64,000 nt of DNA from Thermoplasmatota archaeon. Its GTDB lineage: Archaea > Thermoplasmatota > Thermoplasmata > UBA10834. Each line of letters begins with the position of its first letter. The first letter of the stretch is position 1. The position numbers and the translations under genes were made by a program. The stretch spans positions 353,333-417,332 of the forward strand of contig JAHIRF010000005.1 of the NCBI GenBank assembly GCA_018818785.1. The letters are read 5' to 3'. Of the stretch, positions 36,247 to 44,663 are shown in pieces. The notes beneath the pieces are model-generated. The model searched no databases and was not told the DNA's origin. It worked only from the letters and a program-made list of their open reading frames with translations.

Positions 36247-36345
36247 CTAGTTCCTTAGAAGCCAAAGGACTGCTTCGATGAATGTCTTCGTTCCGAAGCT
36301 CCGGCTTCTCAGAAGATGCTTTTCAATGCCATGCTATCGACTTGA
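36247..36345 (-). pseudogene. Decayed 3' end of a second HAD phosphatase gene
   Basis: On the minus strand one frame ends TFIEAVLWLLRN followed by TAG, matching the end of the intact HAD protein (NFMEAVFWLIRK). The preceding residues (EKPEL, compare VKPDF) lie in another frame, so a frameshift separates them. DNA similarity to 35500-35580 is visible by eye across the block. No upstream body remains. With the rmlB fragment next to it, this marks a recombination or deletion scar. Confidence 0.6.
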
Positions 36346-36382
36346 CATCTGACATTATTGATTACATTGCCAGGTCGGATGG

Positions 36383-36540
36383 TCATAGGTTCATTAGCGG
36401 TTCCCACCATGGTTTGTTGTCTAGATACCATTCGACTGTCTCGCGCAAGCCATCATCGAACTTGAACTTCGGGCTCCAAATCATCCTTTCTATTCTTTCC
36501 CAATCCACACGTGTTGAGTACGAATTGCATCATCACAAAT
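36383..36540 (-). pseudogene. Truncated 3' end of a second rmlB gene
   Basis: The minus-strand reading WERIERMIWSPKFKFDD... followed by GLRETVEWYLDNKPWWEP and a TGA reproduces the last 45-50 residues of the intact RmlB at 38166. Upstream of this the frame is closed by stop codons. The terminal 83 bases are almost identical to the intact gene while the rest is clearly diverged, so the join looks like a past crossover or gene-conversion end. Confidence 0.75.
36396..36478. repeat. 83-bp direct repeat, copy 1 (82/83 identical to 38176-38258)
   Basis: Copy 1 lies in the rmlB remnant; copy 2 is the 3' end of intact rmlB. One base differs (G at 36411 against A in copy 2). The repeats flank the UDP-sugar dehydrogenase gene in direct orientation, so recombination between them would delete that gene. 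Confidence 0.85.
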
Positions 36541-36701
36541 TGTCTGGGTTCTAGAATCCGAGAGAATAGAACGCCCATTTTTCGAGACTAGTCCAATTTC
36601 AAATTTCAGTCTATGCAATTCCAACGAATGGACGTTCGGATTGATTCTAGCATGGTCCTCTCTGAACGATATTTCAGCCGACAAGTCGAGTATGGATGTG
36701 T

Positions 36702-36709
36702 TTTTATAC
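36702..36709 (+). promoter_or_regulatory. TATA box of the UDP-sugar dehydrogenase gene
   Basis: TTTTATAC lies 72 bases before ATG 36774. Transcription would begin near 36730, which excludes the upstream in-frame ATG at 36696 as start. Confidence 0.5.
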
Positions 36710-36773
36710 TATTGGCTACCGTGCATTCGCAAGCCTAAGTGTGCAAGAAACGCCCCTCGAGGACGTGAATGGA

Positions 36774-38114
36774 ATGGTCAAGAATAGTCATCTCTTGGAG
36801 ACGAAATCTAGGATTGATTCGGGTGATGCGAAGATAGGGATCATCGGTCTCGGATATGTCGGCCTGCCACTGGCTGTTGCTTTTTGCGAGAAATACGTTG
36901 TTTTCGGATACGATTCAGACGAGGACAAGTGCAAGATGCTCACGAAAGGGAAGTCATACATTGATGACATTCCCGATAGTTCAATCAAGAACTTGATTGG
37001 AAAGAGACTGAAGGTCATCAGTCGCGAGTCCAAGTTGAAGGAGTGCGATGCAGTCATCATCTGCGTACCGACCCCTCTGGATGTTCGTGGGATTCCTGAC
37101 CTCTCGTACATAGCACATTCAGCAGACATCATAAGGAGAGTTGCAGGAAAGGGAATGCTCGTGGTACTTGAGAGTACCAGTTACCCCGGCACTACAGAGG
37201 AATACTTGGGCCATGCGATTAAGGGTGTGGGATTGGTTCCCGGTGTGGACGTCGCACTGGCATTCTCACCAGAGAGGGTCGATCCTGGTAACAAGAAGTT
37301 TGGTATCAAGAACACTCCCAAGGTAGTGGGCGGAGTGAACGAAGAATCCACAGAGCTGGCGGCATCGTTGTATGGGTCGATAGTTGAGGCCGGTGTTGTC
37401 AAGGTCAGGGATTGCAAGACTGCAGAGGCGACGAAGATCGTTGAGAACATCTTCCGTGGCGTGAACATTGCGCTGATAAACGAGCTCGCTCTGATATTCG
37501 AGAAGATGGGGATAGACACGTGGGAGGTCGTCCGGGCAGCGTCGACGAAGCCATTTGCGTTCATGCCACACTATCCGGGACCGGGGGTCGGCGGTCACTG
37601 CATCCCGCTCGATCCGCTCTATCTGTCTTACAAGGCGAAGCAATACGGCATAGTCCCACGTTTCATCGAGCTCAGTCGTGAAGTGAACGAGTTCATGAAG
37701 AATCACACGATCAATCTCGTGATGGCCGCTATGGATGAAGCTGGCATGGAACCTCTAGATGCGACTGTAGCTGTAATGGGCATTGCATACAAGAAGAACA
37801 TTTCAGACACGAGGGAATCGCCAGCCGCTGAGATCATAGAGGAACTCTCGAAACGTGTTGGAAAGGTTCTCGTACACGATCCTCTGGCCAAGAACATTCA
37901 CACTCATCGCGGGGATTTCAAAACATCCACGATGAAGACCATCATGGGCGATGCGGACTGTCTGGTGTTCGTTGCTGACCATGATGAGTATATTGTTCAA
38001 TTCCCCGGAGCCTTCAAAGGGTCGAAGGCGAAGGTGGTCATCGACACCAGAAATATGTTCGATGCTGAGATCCTGAGGCGGATGGGTATCAAATACAGAT
38101 GCATCGGGAAATGA
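36774..38114 (+). CDS. wecC: UDP-sugar 6-dehydrogenase, UDP-ManNAc dehydrogenase type
   Basis: 446 residues from ATG 36774; the frame is open from 36696, but the TATA box at 36702 rules that start out. Landmarks are the NAD loop IGIIGLGYVGLPLA, the VPTPLD segment, STSYPGTTEEYL, and FSPERVDPGN. The catalytic Lys/Asn segment is TKIVENIFRGVNIALINE, the catalytic Cys is in GPGVGGHCIPLDP, and the C-terminal domain has MGIAYKKNISDTRESPA. It oxidises C6 of a UDP-hexose twice; with two 2-epimerases nearby the likely product is UDP-ManNAcA. The gene is bracketed by the 83-bp direct repeats and transcribed opposite to its neighbours, so it may have arrived by insertion. Confidence 0.9.
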   Translation: MVKNSHLLETKSRIDSGDAKIGIIGLGYVGLPLAVAFCEKYVVFGYDSDEDKCKMLTKGKSYIDDIPDSSIKNLIGKRLKVISRESKLKECDAVIICVPTPLDVRGIPDLSYIAHSADIIRRVAGKGMLVVLESTSYPGTTEEYLGHAIKGVGLVPGVDVALAFSPERVDPGNKKFGIKNTPKVVGGVNEESTELAASLYGSIVEAGVVKVRDCKTAEATKIVENIFRGVNIALINELALIFEKMGIDTWEVVRAASTKPFAFMPHYPGPGVGGHCIPLDPLYLSYKAKQYGIVPRFIELSREVNEFMKNHTINLVMAAMDEAGMEPLDATVAVMGIAYKKNISDTRESPAAEIIEELSKRVGKVLVHDPLAKNIHTHRGDFKTSTMKTIMGDADCLVFVADHDEYIVQFPGAFKGSKAKVVIDTRNMFDAEILRRMGIKYRCIGK

Positions 38115-38165
38115 TGTGCGCGGATGACGACCGCTCAAAGATGGCAATAATCCTATGGCCCATGA

Positions 38166-39116
38166 CTATTGGATCAGCGGTTCCCACCATGATTTGTTGT
38201 CTAGATACCATTCGACTGTCTCGCGCAAGCCATCATCGAACTTGAACTTCGGGCTCCAGCCCATCTCCTTGATCCTCTCCCATGTGAGCGAGTATCTGAA
38301 GTCATGACCTGGGCGGTCCGTGACATATGTTATGAGGCTCTCTGGCTTGTTCATGTACTTGAGGATCATCTTGGCGACCTCTATGTTGGGGACCTCGTTG
38401 CTGGAGCCGATGTTGACGACATCGCCTGCCTTTCCTTTCTGAAGAACGACATCTATCGCCCTGCAGTTGTCCTCTACATGCAGCCAATCCCGGACATTCA
38501 GCCCCTTCCCGTAGATGGGTAGAGGTTGATCGTTCAGGGCTTTGATGATCAAGACTGGTATGAGCTTCTCGGGGTATTGGAACGGTCCGTAGTTGTTGGA
38601 TGAGCGTGTGACGACCACGTTCATGCCATAGGTCCTGACATAGGATCGTGCGAGGAGTTCTCCGCCGGCCTTGCTTGCGGAATATGGTGATGATGGGTCC
38701 AGGTTGTCTAATTCAGAGAACGAGCCGGATACCGTGGAGCCATAGACCTCGTCCGTTGATATCTGGACGAACCTCTTGATGTCCCTGCGTCTAGCCTCTT
38801 CCAGGAGGGTGAATACGCCGAGGACATCGGTCCTTACGAAGTCCTCAGGGGATGTTATGCTCCTGTCTACGTGGCTCTCAGCTGCGAAATTGACTATCTG
38901 GTCGCAATCCTTCATCGCTTGCTCGACGACCTTCTTGTCGCATATGTCTCCCTTGACGAACTCTATGCGGTCCTTGATCTCCTCCAGGTTCTCCAACCTG
39001 CCTGCATATGTGAGCTTGTCGAGGACGACTATCTTCTTGTCGGGGTGCTCTTTGAGCATGTGTCTAACGAAGTTGCAGCCGATGAACCCGGCTCCGCCTG
39101 TTATGAGTATCTTCAT
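38166..39116 (-). CDS. rmlB: dTDP-glucose 4,6-dehydratase
   Basis: 316 residues. Landmarks: ITGGAGFIGCNFVRHML (4-20), NFAAESHVDRSI (about 76-87), STDEVYGS (Thr/Asp/Glu catalytic set, about 117-124), PYSASKAGGE (Tyr/Lys), TRSSNNYGPFQYPEKLIP. It converts dTDP-glucose to the 4-keto-6-deoxy form, step two of dTDP-L-rhamnose synthesis. It is cotranscribed with the rmlC-like gene six bases upstream. Its 3' end is duplicated at 36396-36478. Confidence 0.95.
   Translation of the reverse strand: MKILITGGAGFIGCNFVRHMLKEHPDKKIVVLDKLTYAGRLENLEEIKDRIEFVKGDICDKKVVEQAMKDCDQIVNFAAESHVDRSITSPEDFVRTDVLGVFTLLEEARRRDIKRFVQISTDEVYGSTVSGSFSELDNLDPSSPYSASKAGGELLARSYVRTYGMNVVVTRSSNNYGPFQYPEKLIPVLIIKALNDQPLPIYGKGLNVRDWLHVEDNCRAIDVVLQKGKAGDVVNIGSSNEVPNIEVAKMILKYMNKPESLITYVTDRPGHDFRYSLTWERIKEMGWSPKFKFDDGLRETVEWYLDNKSWWEPLIQ
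38176..38258. repeat. 83-bp direct repeat, copy 2
   Basis: Second copy, inside the 3' end of the intact rmlB gene; see the copy at 36396-36478. Similarity falls sharply at its right end (38259 onward). Confidence 0.85.
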
Positions 39117-39122
39117 TCGGGA

Positions 39123-39590
39123 TCACACCTTCTTGCGCCAGTTGTAGCCGATCTCTGGGTCGTTCCAGTCCTTTCTGTGCTCGTCTGGTTCCTTGTAGTT
39201 GTAGAGTTCGGTGGGCGTGTTGATGACCCATATGTCGTTGTCGTCTAGAGGGGTGAAGCCATGGTAGACGAGGGGTGGTATCTTGATGAATTTTGGATCC
39301 TTTTCCCAGACCTCGACCTCTTGGATGACTCCTTTCGTCTTTGAATCAGGTCTGGCATCGTAGAGTCCTATCAACGCGTTGCCCCTGATCGGGACGAAGT
39401 GGTCATATTGCAGCTTGTGATAGTGCCAGCCCTTGACGACGCCGGGCTTACATGTGGTAATGTAGGTCTGGCCGAACTTCTGGAACTCTGGCCAGTCGCT
39501 CCTGAATATCTCCATGAGCCAGCCTCTTTCGTCGTGGATCCTCCTCAGTTCGCGTACGCGGACCCCGTCTATAGTGCCCATTATTGCCAT
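39123..39590 (-). CDS. rmlC: dTDP-4-dehydrorhamnose 3,5-epimerase-like cupin
   Basis: 155 residues, slightly shorter than typical RmlC (about 180). A cupin core is visible: GVVKGWHYHKLQYDHFVPIRGNALIGLYDARPDS (His residues at about 58-60) and PPLVYHGFTPLDDNDIWVINTP. The helical C-terminal end is reduced (DEHRKDWNDPEIGYNW). The neighbours rmlB, rmlD and rmlA make RmlC the natural assignment. The sequence is divergent enough that a 3- or 5-monoepimerase remains possible. GGAGGATACG precedes the ATG. Confidence 0.82.
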   Translation of the reverse strand: MAIMGTIDGVRVRELRRIHDERGWLMEIFRSDWPEFQKFGQTYITTCKPGVVKGWHYHKLQYDHFVPIRGNALIGLYDARPDSKTKGVIQEVEVWEKDPKFIKIPPLVYHGFTPLDDNDIWVINTPTELYNYKEPDEHRKDWNDPEIGYNWRKKV

Positions 39591-39609
39591 CGTATCCTCC
39601 AGGGCATGC

Positions 39610-39630
39610 TCCTAGTAAATTATTAAGGTG
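39610..39630. promoter_or_regulatory. AT-rich shared promoter between rmlCB and rmlDA
   Basis: TAAATTATTAAGG reads as a TATA element on both strands. It is the only AT-rich block in the divergent spacer. On the plus strand it would put the rmlD transcript start near 39645, downstream of the upstream GTG 39628. Confidence 0.45.
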
Positions 39631-39666
39631 TCCTCGCCTTTGACAGGAGTAGCTGGGGTCAGTGAT

Positions 39667-40566
39667 TTGGAGAAACTCCTAGTCGTAGGTGCATCGGGGC
39701 TCCTCGGAAGCAAGATAATGGTACAGGCCAGAGGGAGGTACGATGCAATCGGCACATACAATCCTGAGGTCGACGGTGCGGATCTCTGGCGATTGGAGTC
39801 CTTGGATGTCGGCTCCAAGGATGAGGTAGAGAAGCTCTTCGCGGAAGTTGTTCCGAATGTGGTGATCCTGACTGCGGCAATGACCAATGTGGATGCATGC
39901 GAGAAGCAACCTGTAGTTGCCAATCGAATCAACGCATCCGGTCCTGCTCTTGTGGCACGTGCCTGCAAATCTGCAGGTGCTAGACTTGTTCATGTGTCAA
40001 CTGATTACGTTTTCGATGGAACGAAGAAGAGGAAGTACGTTGAAACTGATCATCCGAGACCGATCTCGGTATATGGTTCGAGCAAACTCGCAGGTGAGAA
40101 ATCTGTTCTTTCTTCGTTGCCTACTGCTGCAATTGCGAGGACGGCAGTATTGTATGGCTGGAACCCGATTGAAGGTAAGGAGAACTTCGTCACTTGGTCG
40201 TTGAAGAAGTTGAGAGCCGGAGAGAGGGTCACCATGTTCCAGGATCAGCACATATCACCTACTTTCGCGGATAATCTTGCTGGTGCTCTCTTGGGTCTTG
40301 CAGGAACTGATGCATCTGGTGTCTTCCACGTGTCTGGGCCAGATTGTTTTGATCGGGTAGTATGCGGAAAGATGATAGCTAACATATTCAATCTTGATGA
40401 GAACCTGATCATACCGGTCAAATCCAACACATTATCGTTGCCGGCAAAGAGGCCTGCATATTCGTGTTTGGATATTTCGAAGATAGAGAAGTTGTTGAAC
40501 CGGAAGATGGAGTCGTTCGAATCCGGTCTCCGAAAGATGAAATCACAGGAGAGTAAGAAACGATGA
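39667..40566 (+). CDS. rmlD: dTDP-4-dehydrorhamnose reductase
   Basis: 299 residues from TTG 39667; the frame is open from GTG 39628, but that lies on top of the promoter. Landmarks: LLVVGASGLLGSK (NAD(P) loop), LTAAMTNVDACEK (about 77-89), VHVSTDYVFDGTKKRKYVETDHPRPISVYGSSKLAGEK (Tyr/Lys pair), ARTAVLYGW, and the HISPTFADNLA segment. It reduces the 4-keto sugar to dTDP-L-rhamnose, the final step. It overlaps rmlA by four bases. Confidence 0.9.
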   Translation: MEKLLVVGASGLLGSKIMVQARGRYDAIGTYNPEVDGADLWRLESLDVGSKDEVEKLFAEVVPNVVILTAAMTNVDACEKQPVVANRINASGPALVARACKSAGARLVHVSTDYVFDGTKKRKYVETDHPRPISVYGSSKLAGEKSVLSSLPTAAIARTAVLYGWNPIEGKENFVTWSLKKLRAGERVTMFQDQHISPTFADNLAGALLGLAGTDASGVFHVSGPDCFDRVVCGKMIANIFNLDENLIIPVKSNTLSLPAKRPAYSCLDISKIEKLLNRKMESFESGLRKMKSQESKKR

Positions 40567-41639
40567 AAGGATTAGTTCTAGCTGGTGGTTATGGTACTGG
40601 GTTGAGGCCGTTGACCCATACTGGCCCGAAGCAGTTGATACCGATCGCTAACAAGCCGAACATCCTGTACTGCATCGAAGACCTGCGCGATGCGGGCATT
40701 ACTGATATTGGCATCATTCTTGGGAACATGATGCCTGAGAAGGTCCAGGAATTCCTCGGTGATGGCTACAAATTCGGGGTAAAGCTCACTTACATAGTTC
40801 AAGGGCAGCCGAAGGGAATTGCCCATGCGGTCAACTGTTCGAAGGAATTCATGGGAGACGATTCGTTCATTGTCTATCTTGGAGACAATTTGCTGAAGAA
40901 TGGGATCAAGGCGATACCCGCGAAGATGGTTGATGAGATGGCAGACTGCGTGATATCTCTGATGCCCGTGAAAGAACCTCAGAGATACGGGATAGCAGAA
41001 CTCTCCGAGGATGGCAAAAAGGTTCTCAGAACTGTCGAGAAACCAAAGGAGCCGAAGTCCGACCTCGCAGTCATCGGCATCTACGCCTTCAACTCGTCAT
41101 TCTTTGAGATATACCCGAAGCTCAAGCCTTCGTGGAGGGACGAGATGGAGGTAACCGATGCGATCTCCCTGTTGATAGACTCCGGATTCAAGATCGTGCC
41201 CCACAGGGTCGAAGGCTGGTGGAAGGACACTGGAAGACCCGAGGATATCCTTGAGGCGAACCATCTCATCTTGGATGGCATCGAATCATCCAACGAGGGA
41301 GTCGTCGAGGGCGGTTGTTCAGTTCTAGGCAGGGTCAGAATCGGGAAGGGGGCCATCATCTCTGAAAGCTCTGTTATTCGAGGTCCAGCAGTAATCGGAG
41401 AGGATTGCAGAATTGGTCCGAACGCGTATGTGGGGCCGTACACCGCCGTTGGCGACAGAAGTCAAGTCATTTCCGCTGAGGTAGAAGACTCGATAGTGAT
41501 GGAGGATGCGGTCATCAACATCGAGAGAAAGATTGTGCGAAGCCTTATCGGCAGACATTCACGGATAATCAGTTCCAGCGGCCTTCTCCCGAAGGGGGAG
41601 CGACTAATCGTCGGAGAGAACACTACCCTGTATCTCTAG
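40563..41639 (+). CDS. rmlA: Glucose-1-phosphate thymidylyltransferase, long archaeal form, with altered signature Arg
   Basis: 358 residues: an N-terminal nucleotidyltransferase domain (about 1-235) and a C-terminal left-handed beta-helix (about 245-355), the long archaeal/RfbA form. Landmarks: TGPKQLIPIANKPNI, GDNLLKNGI, VEKPKEPKSDLAVIGIYAF, WRDEMEVTDAI, WKDTGRPEDILEAN. The signature normally read as GxGTRLRP is here GYGTGLRP, with Gly (codon GGG) replacing the catalytic-loop Arg. The enzyme should make dTDP-glucose from TTP and glucose-1-phosphate. Whether this change lowers activity is unclear. It is the last gene of the rmlDA unit. Confidence 0.88.
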   Translation: MKGLVLAGGYGTGLRPLTHTGPKQLIPIANKPNILYCIEDLRDAGITDIGIILGNMMPEKVQEFLGDGYKFGVKLTYIVQGQPKGIAHAVNCSKEFMGDDSFIVYLGDNLLKNGIKAIPAKMVDEMADCVISLMPVKEPQRYGIAELSEDGKKVLRTVEKPKEPKSDLAVIGIYAFNSSFFEIYPKLKPSWRDEMEVTDAISLLIDSGFKIVPHRVEGWWKDTGRPEDILEANHLILDGIESSNEGVVEGGCSVLGRVRIGKGAIISESSVIRGPAVIGEDCRIGPNAYVGPYTAVGDRSQVISAEVEDSIVMEDAVINIERKIVRSLIGRHSRIISSSGLLPKGERLIVGENTTLYL

Positions 41640-41662
41640 ACGGCATCCGCGGTATCCTACGG

Positions 41663-42700
41663 TCAATCGTCCGGTTTCCGGACCAGGATCCATATCCTGG
41701 GCGAGAGCAGGTCGCTGGTGGTCAAGTTCTCCTTCAGCCTCCTGCACTGCGCCAGAGTCTCCCGGTCGATGGCGGCTAGACCGCTCCGGTCCTCCCAAGT
41801 GCACAGAGCGAGGATGTCGAACCACGCGTCGGAGCAGAAATCCCGCAGGTCCCTATGGTCATCCTGTTCAGGCAGTGGTTGTAGAAATTCATCGAGACGT
41901 CGAGTCCCTGGGGCCTGTACTCTCGTACATAGCGCTCGAAGTCCCCGGCCGACAGCCTCGCATGTCCGTATGGGAAGTCGAGCGTGCACAAGCTGTGTCC
42001 CCCCTCCAGGCTGTAGAACGAGTTGTAATCGTGGAAGCTCATTCCCCCAGGACGAAGGGCCCTGAACATGTTCGCCATGGCCTTCCGGGGATCTGTGATG
42101 TGCTCAAGCGTCTCCCAGCTGACTATCAGGTCATATGCGTTCTCCCTGTCCAGGTCTCCTACGTCAAGGTCGAAGAAATCGACACGGTCTGCGACCGCCC
42201 CGTCGCGGAACGATTTGGCGCACGCCGTTCTGAGGTCCGACAGTCGCCGAGTCTGCTTGTCGAGCGATTGCGTGTCAGGCTCCCCACCCATCCCCTGAAG
42301 CACGCCGTACACCGGGATGTCTATGGCGTCGACGTGCTTGGCACCGAGGGTCGCCACCGCATACGAGTTTCGCCCGTCGTGACAACCAACCTCAAGTACG
42401 TCCTTGCCAGCCACGTCGAAACCGAACTTTTACAGGAACTCGTTCACCGTCTGCGTCTGTCTCACGGTACTGTCCGGGTTGAACTTGACCGAGGAAACGT
42501 CGGGCGGCGGCAGGAACATGTCACGCCAGTTGGGTTTGACCAGGTCCCGATATCCCTTCAGTCTCTCATGGCCGTATCCGGACGAGTCGTAGAACACGCC
42601 CTCTCGTGGCAGTTTCCTGGTGGAATCCGCAATCTCCTCCATACCCTCCGTTCTGCAGCGGACAATGTCGTAGCCGAATCGCCGCATGACTGACGCCATG
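41663..42700 (-). pseudogene. Broken SAM-dependent methyltransferase gene (in-frame TAA plus frameshift)
   Basis: Joined frames give a class I methyltransferase of about 345 residues. The N-terminal part ends VNEFL, then TAA (42430-42432), then KFGFDVAGKDVLEVGCHDGRNSYA (SAM motif I) in the same frame. Further on, SWETLEHITDPRKAMANMFRALRPGG gives motifs II-III. Near 41851-41860 the reading frame breaks: NRMT continues as RDLRDFCSDAWFDILALC and runs to ILVRKPDD in another frame. The start ATG 42700 has TGAGGAG four bases upstream, and a TATA box lies at 42775-42780. Two independent lesions mean a decaying gene, unless both are sequence errors. It probably once modified a sugar of this island. 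Confidence 0.82.
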
Positions 42701-42774
42701 CGTCTCCTCAAATTCAGACTTATACCCACCAAGACCCAGTCACGCGGTTCCGTGAGCTGGATGATTGCGTGAGC

Positions 42775-42780
42775 TATAAA
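42775..42780 (-). promoter_or_regulatory. TATA box of the broken methyltransferase gene
   Basis: The minus strand reads GGTTTATAGC about 75 bases before ATG 42700, inside the spacer after the cytidylyltransferase gene. It suggests the gene had its own promoter. Confidence 0.45.
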
Positions 42781-42844
42781 CCTTATGCGGACACGAGTCG
42801 GGACGTCCATGCCGCGGATCTCCTGAAGCGCATACGCGCCGGAA

Positions 42845-43636
42845 TCATCCGTCCAAGTCGTTCTCGCCATCGGCGAGAGAATCATCTTCAAGGGATTTCT
42901 GGTATCCCGCATCCCTCGGGATTCCCCGATTGATGTCCGCCAACTCGGGCATCCTCGAAAGCAGTTCGAGGACCTCCTCGGTCGTGAAGAAGCGCCCCTC
43001 CTCGTACAGATGCTTGTGGATCTCTCTCACGAGCTCGAGGTCCCTCTCCTCGTCGACGCTCCATCTGTACGACGAACAGTCGCGGTCCATCCCGACCGCC
43101 CCTATACGGAACAGGTGCTCGTTCTTCCATATGTACGGCGTCACGTGCTCCCGTTCGGATTTCAGTCTCGCTTCCCTCCACGCCCTTTCAAGGGCTGCGA
43201 AGGAGAACACCTCGGTATCCAGGCCGTTCGGGTACCTGCTGGGCCTCGCCATCCCGACGTAGTCGTACTTGTCACTGTTGTCGATGTAGTGGCGGACCAT
43301 TCGGTCGATCAGCTGTGGGTCGATGAGCGGACAGTCGGCGGTTATGCGGACGATCACGTCGGCGCGGTAGGCCTTGGCGGCCTGGTAATATCGGTCAAGG
43401 ACGTCATCCTCGCTCCCACAGAACGTGCCGACTCCGTTCTTCTCGGCCAGGTCCTTGACGGCCCGGTCCTCTTCATTCGTCGTCGTGGCGACCACGACCG
43501 TTCCGACCTCGGCACACCCTTTGGCGCGGTTGACCACATGCCACAGCATCGGCTTTCCTGATATCAACTTCATGACCTTGCCAGGGAGTCTGGACGACCC
43601 CATCCTGGCCTGGATGATCATGACGACCCTGCTCAT
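42845..43636 (-). CDS. Nonulosonate cytidylyltransferase (SpsF/PseF/NeuA-like)
   Basis: 263 residues. Landmarks: IIQARMGSSRLPGKVMKLISGKPML (nucleotide loop, 7-31), VVVATTTNEEDRAV, GSEDDVLDRYYQAA, RITADCPLIDPQLID (metal Asp), NGLDTEVFSF and REHVTPYIWKN. This is the SpsF branch of CMP-sugar synthetases, which activates a nonulosonic acid with CTP. It overlaps pseI by four bases (its ATG overlaps the pseI TGA), so the two are coupled. The extra C-terminal stretch is acidic. Because the upstream genes are pseI and pseC types, CMP-pseudaminic acid or an isomer is the likely product. Confidence 0.87.
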   Translation of the reverse strand: MSRVVMIIQARMGSSRLPGKVMKLISGKPMLWHVVNRAKGCAEVGTVVVATTTNEEDRAVKDLAEKNGVGTFCGSEDDVLDRYYQAAKAYRADVIVRITADCPLIDPQLIDRMVRHYIDNSDKYDYVGMARPSRYPNGLDTEVFSFAALERAWREARLKSEREHVTPYIWKNEHLFRIGAVGMDRDCSSYRWSVDEERDLELVREIHKHLYEEGRFFTTEEVLELLSRMPELADINRGIPRDAGYQKSLEDDSLADGENDLDG

Positions 43637-44652
43637 AGGTCCACCACTTCCTCCGTGAGAAGATCACCCTTCCTCAGGGCGCGTTTCGTCGCGCGCCCGA
43701 TGATCGTCTCGAATCTCTTAGGAGGGATGGCACCTTCCGGCGCAGGCCTCACTATCATCAGAAGACCCCTTTCCAGGAGGGCGCCCTTCGGGATGTCCTC
43801 CGCCGCGTATATGGCTCTTCTCTGAAGCCGCGTGACGACATCTCTGCCCGAAGGCTCCAGACTACCGTCGCCCAACATCCTCTCGACCTCCCGTATCCCG
43901 AGGACCATCTTCCCGAACTCGTCTGGCTCCGTCGCGTAGGAGTGGTCGGGCCCCGCGAGCTTTCTGGATGTCGTGAGATGCTTCTCGATGATGTTCGCAC
44001 CCATCGCGACAGCTGCAGTCGCCGCTCCAGCGATGGTCGTGTGGTCGGAAAAGCCGACGGGGCACCCGAATTCCGTCTTGAGAGTCAGCATGGCCCTCAG
44101 GTTCAACTCGTCCACCTCTGTGGGATACTGAGAGATGCAGTGGAGCAGCGCGACACTCGCGTTGCCCGTAGCGTGGGCCGCGTCGACGGCGTCCCGTATC
44201 TCAGACTCGTTCGCCATCCCAGTGGAGAGCAACATCGGCTTCATCTTGGTCGCGACGTACCTGATCAACGGGATGTGGTTGAGCTCTGCGGACGCTATCT
44301 TGAACGCCGGTGCCCCTAGCCCATCGACAAAATCCGCCGACTCCTCGTCGAAGACGCTCGTGAGGAACACGATCTTTCTGTGTTTCGCGTGATTCATCAG
44401 CTCCTCGTGCCATTCTCTGTGCAGCTCGATCCCGGACAACAGTTCGACCGTGTCCTTGTTTGTGAACTCGTTGTACAATCGTTCCGCCTCGAAGGTCTGG
44501 AACTTCACCGCGTCGGCGCCCGCGTCCGAAGCGGCGTCTATCAACTCCTTCGCTTGGTCCAACTTGCCGTCGTGATTCGACCCTGCCTCTGCGATTACGA
44601 AGCAGGGATGCCCGTCGCCGATTTCTCTGTCCCCTATCCTGATGCTGGCCAT
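43633..44652 (-). CDS. pseI: Nonulosonic acid synthase (PseI/NeuB/SpsE family)
   Basis: 339 residues. The TIM-barrel part opens FVIAEAGSNHDGKLDQAKELIDAA (metal His in NHDG), and continues VKFQTFEAERLY, LLSTGMANESEI, LLHCISQYPTEVDELNL, VGFSDHTTIAGA and IIEKHLTTSRKLAGPDHSYA. A C-terminal SAF antifreeze-like domain (about 280-339) closes the protein. It condenses phosphoenolpyruvate with a 2,4-diacetamido-trideoxy-hexose. Spacing to pseC is 11 bases. The exact isomer (pseudaminic or legionaminic) depends on the precursor; pseB and pseG here favour pseudaminic. Confidence 0.92.
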   Translation of the reverse strand: MASIRIGDREIGDGHPCFVIAEAGSNHDGKLDQAKELIDAASDAGADAVKFQTFEAERLYNEFTNKDTVELLSGIELHREWHEELMNHAKHRKIVFLTSVFDEESADFVDGLGAPAFKIASAELNHIPLIRYVATKMKPMLLSTGMANESEIRDAVDAAHATGNASVALLHCISQYPTEVDELNLRAMLTLKTEFGCPVGFSDHTTIAGAATAAVAMGANIIEKHLTTSRKLAGPDHSYATEPDEFGKMVLGIREVERMLGDGSLEPSGRDVVTRLQRRAIYAAEDIPKGALLERGLLMIVRPAPEGAIPPKRFETIIGRATKRALRKGDLLTEEVVDL

Positions 44653-44663
44653 TCAAATCCTCT

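Noticed and set aside
36490-36684. A 64-codon minus-strand ORF in the scar region
   Set aside because: It is out of frame with the rmlB remnant that it overlaps, and no family features are visible.
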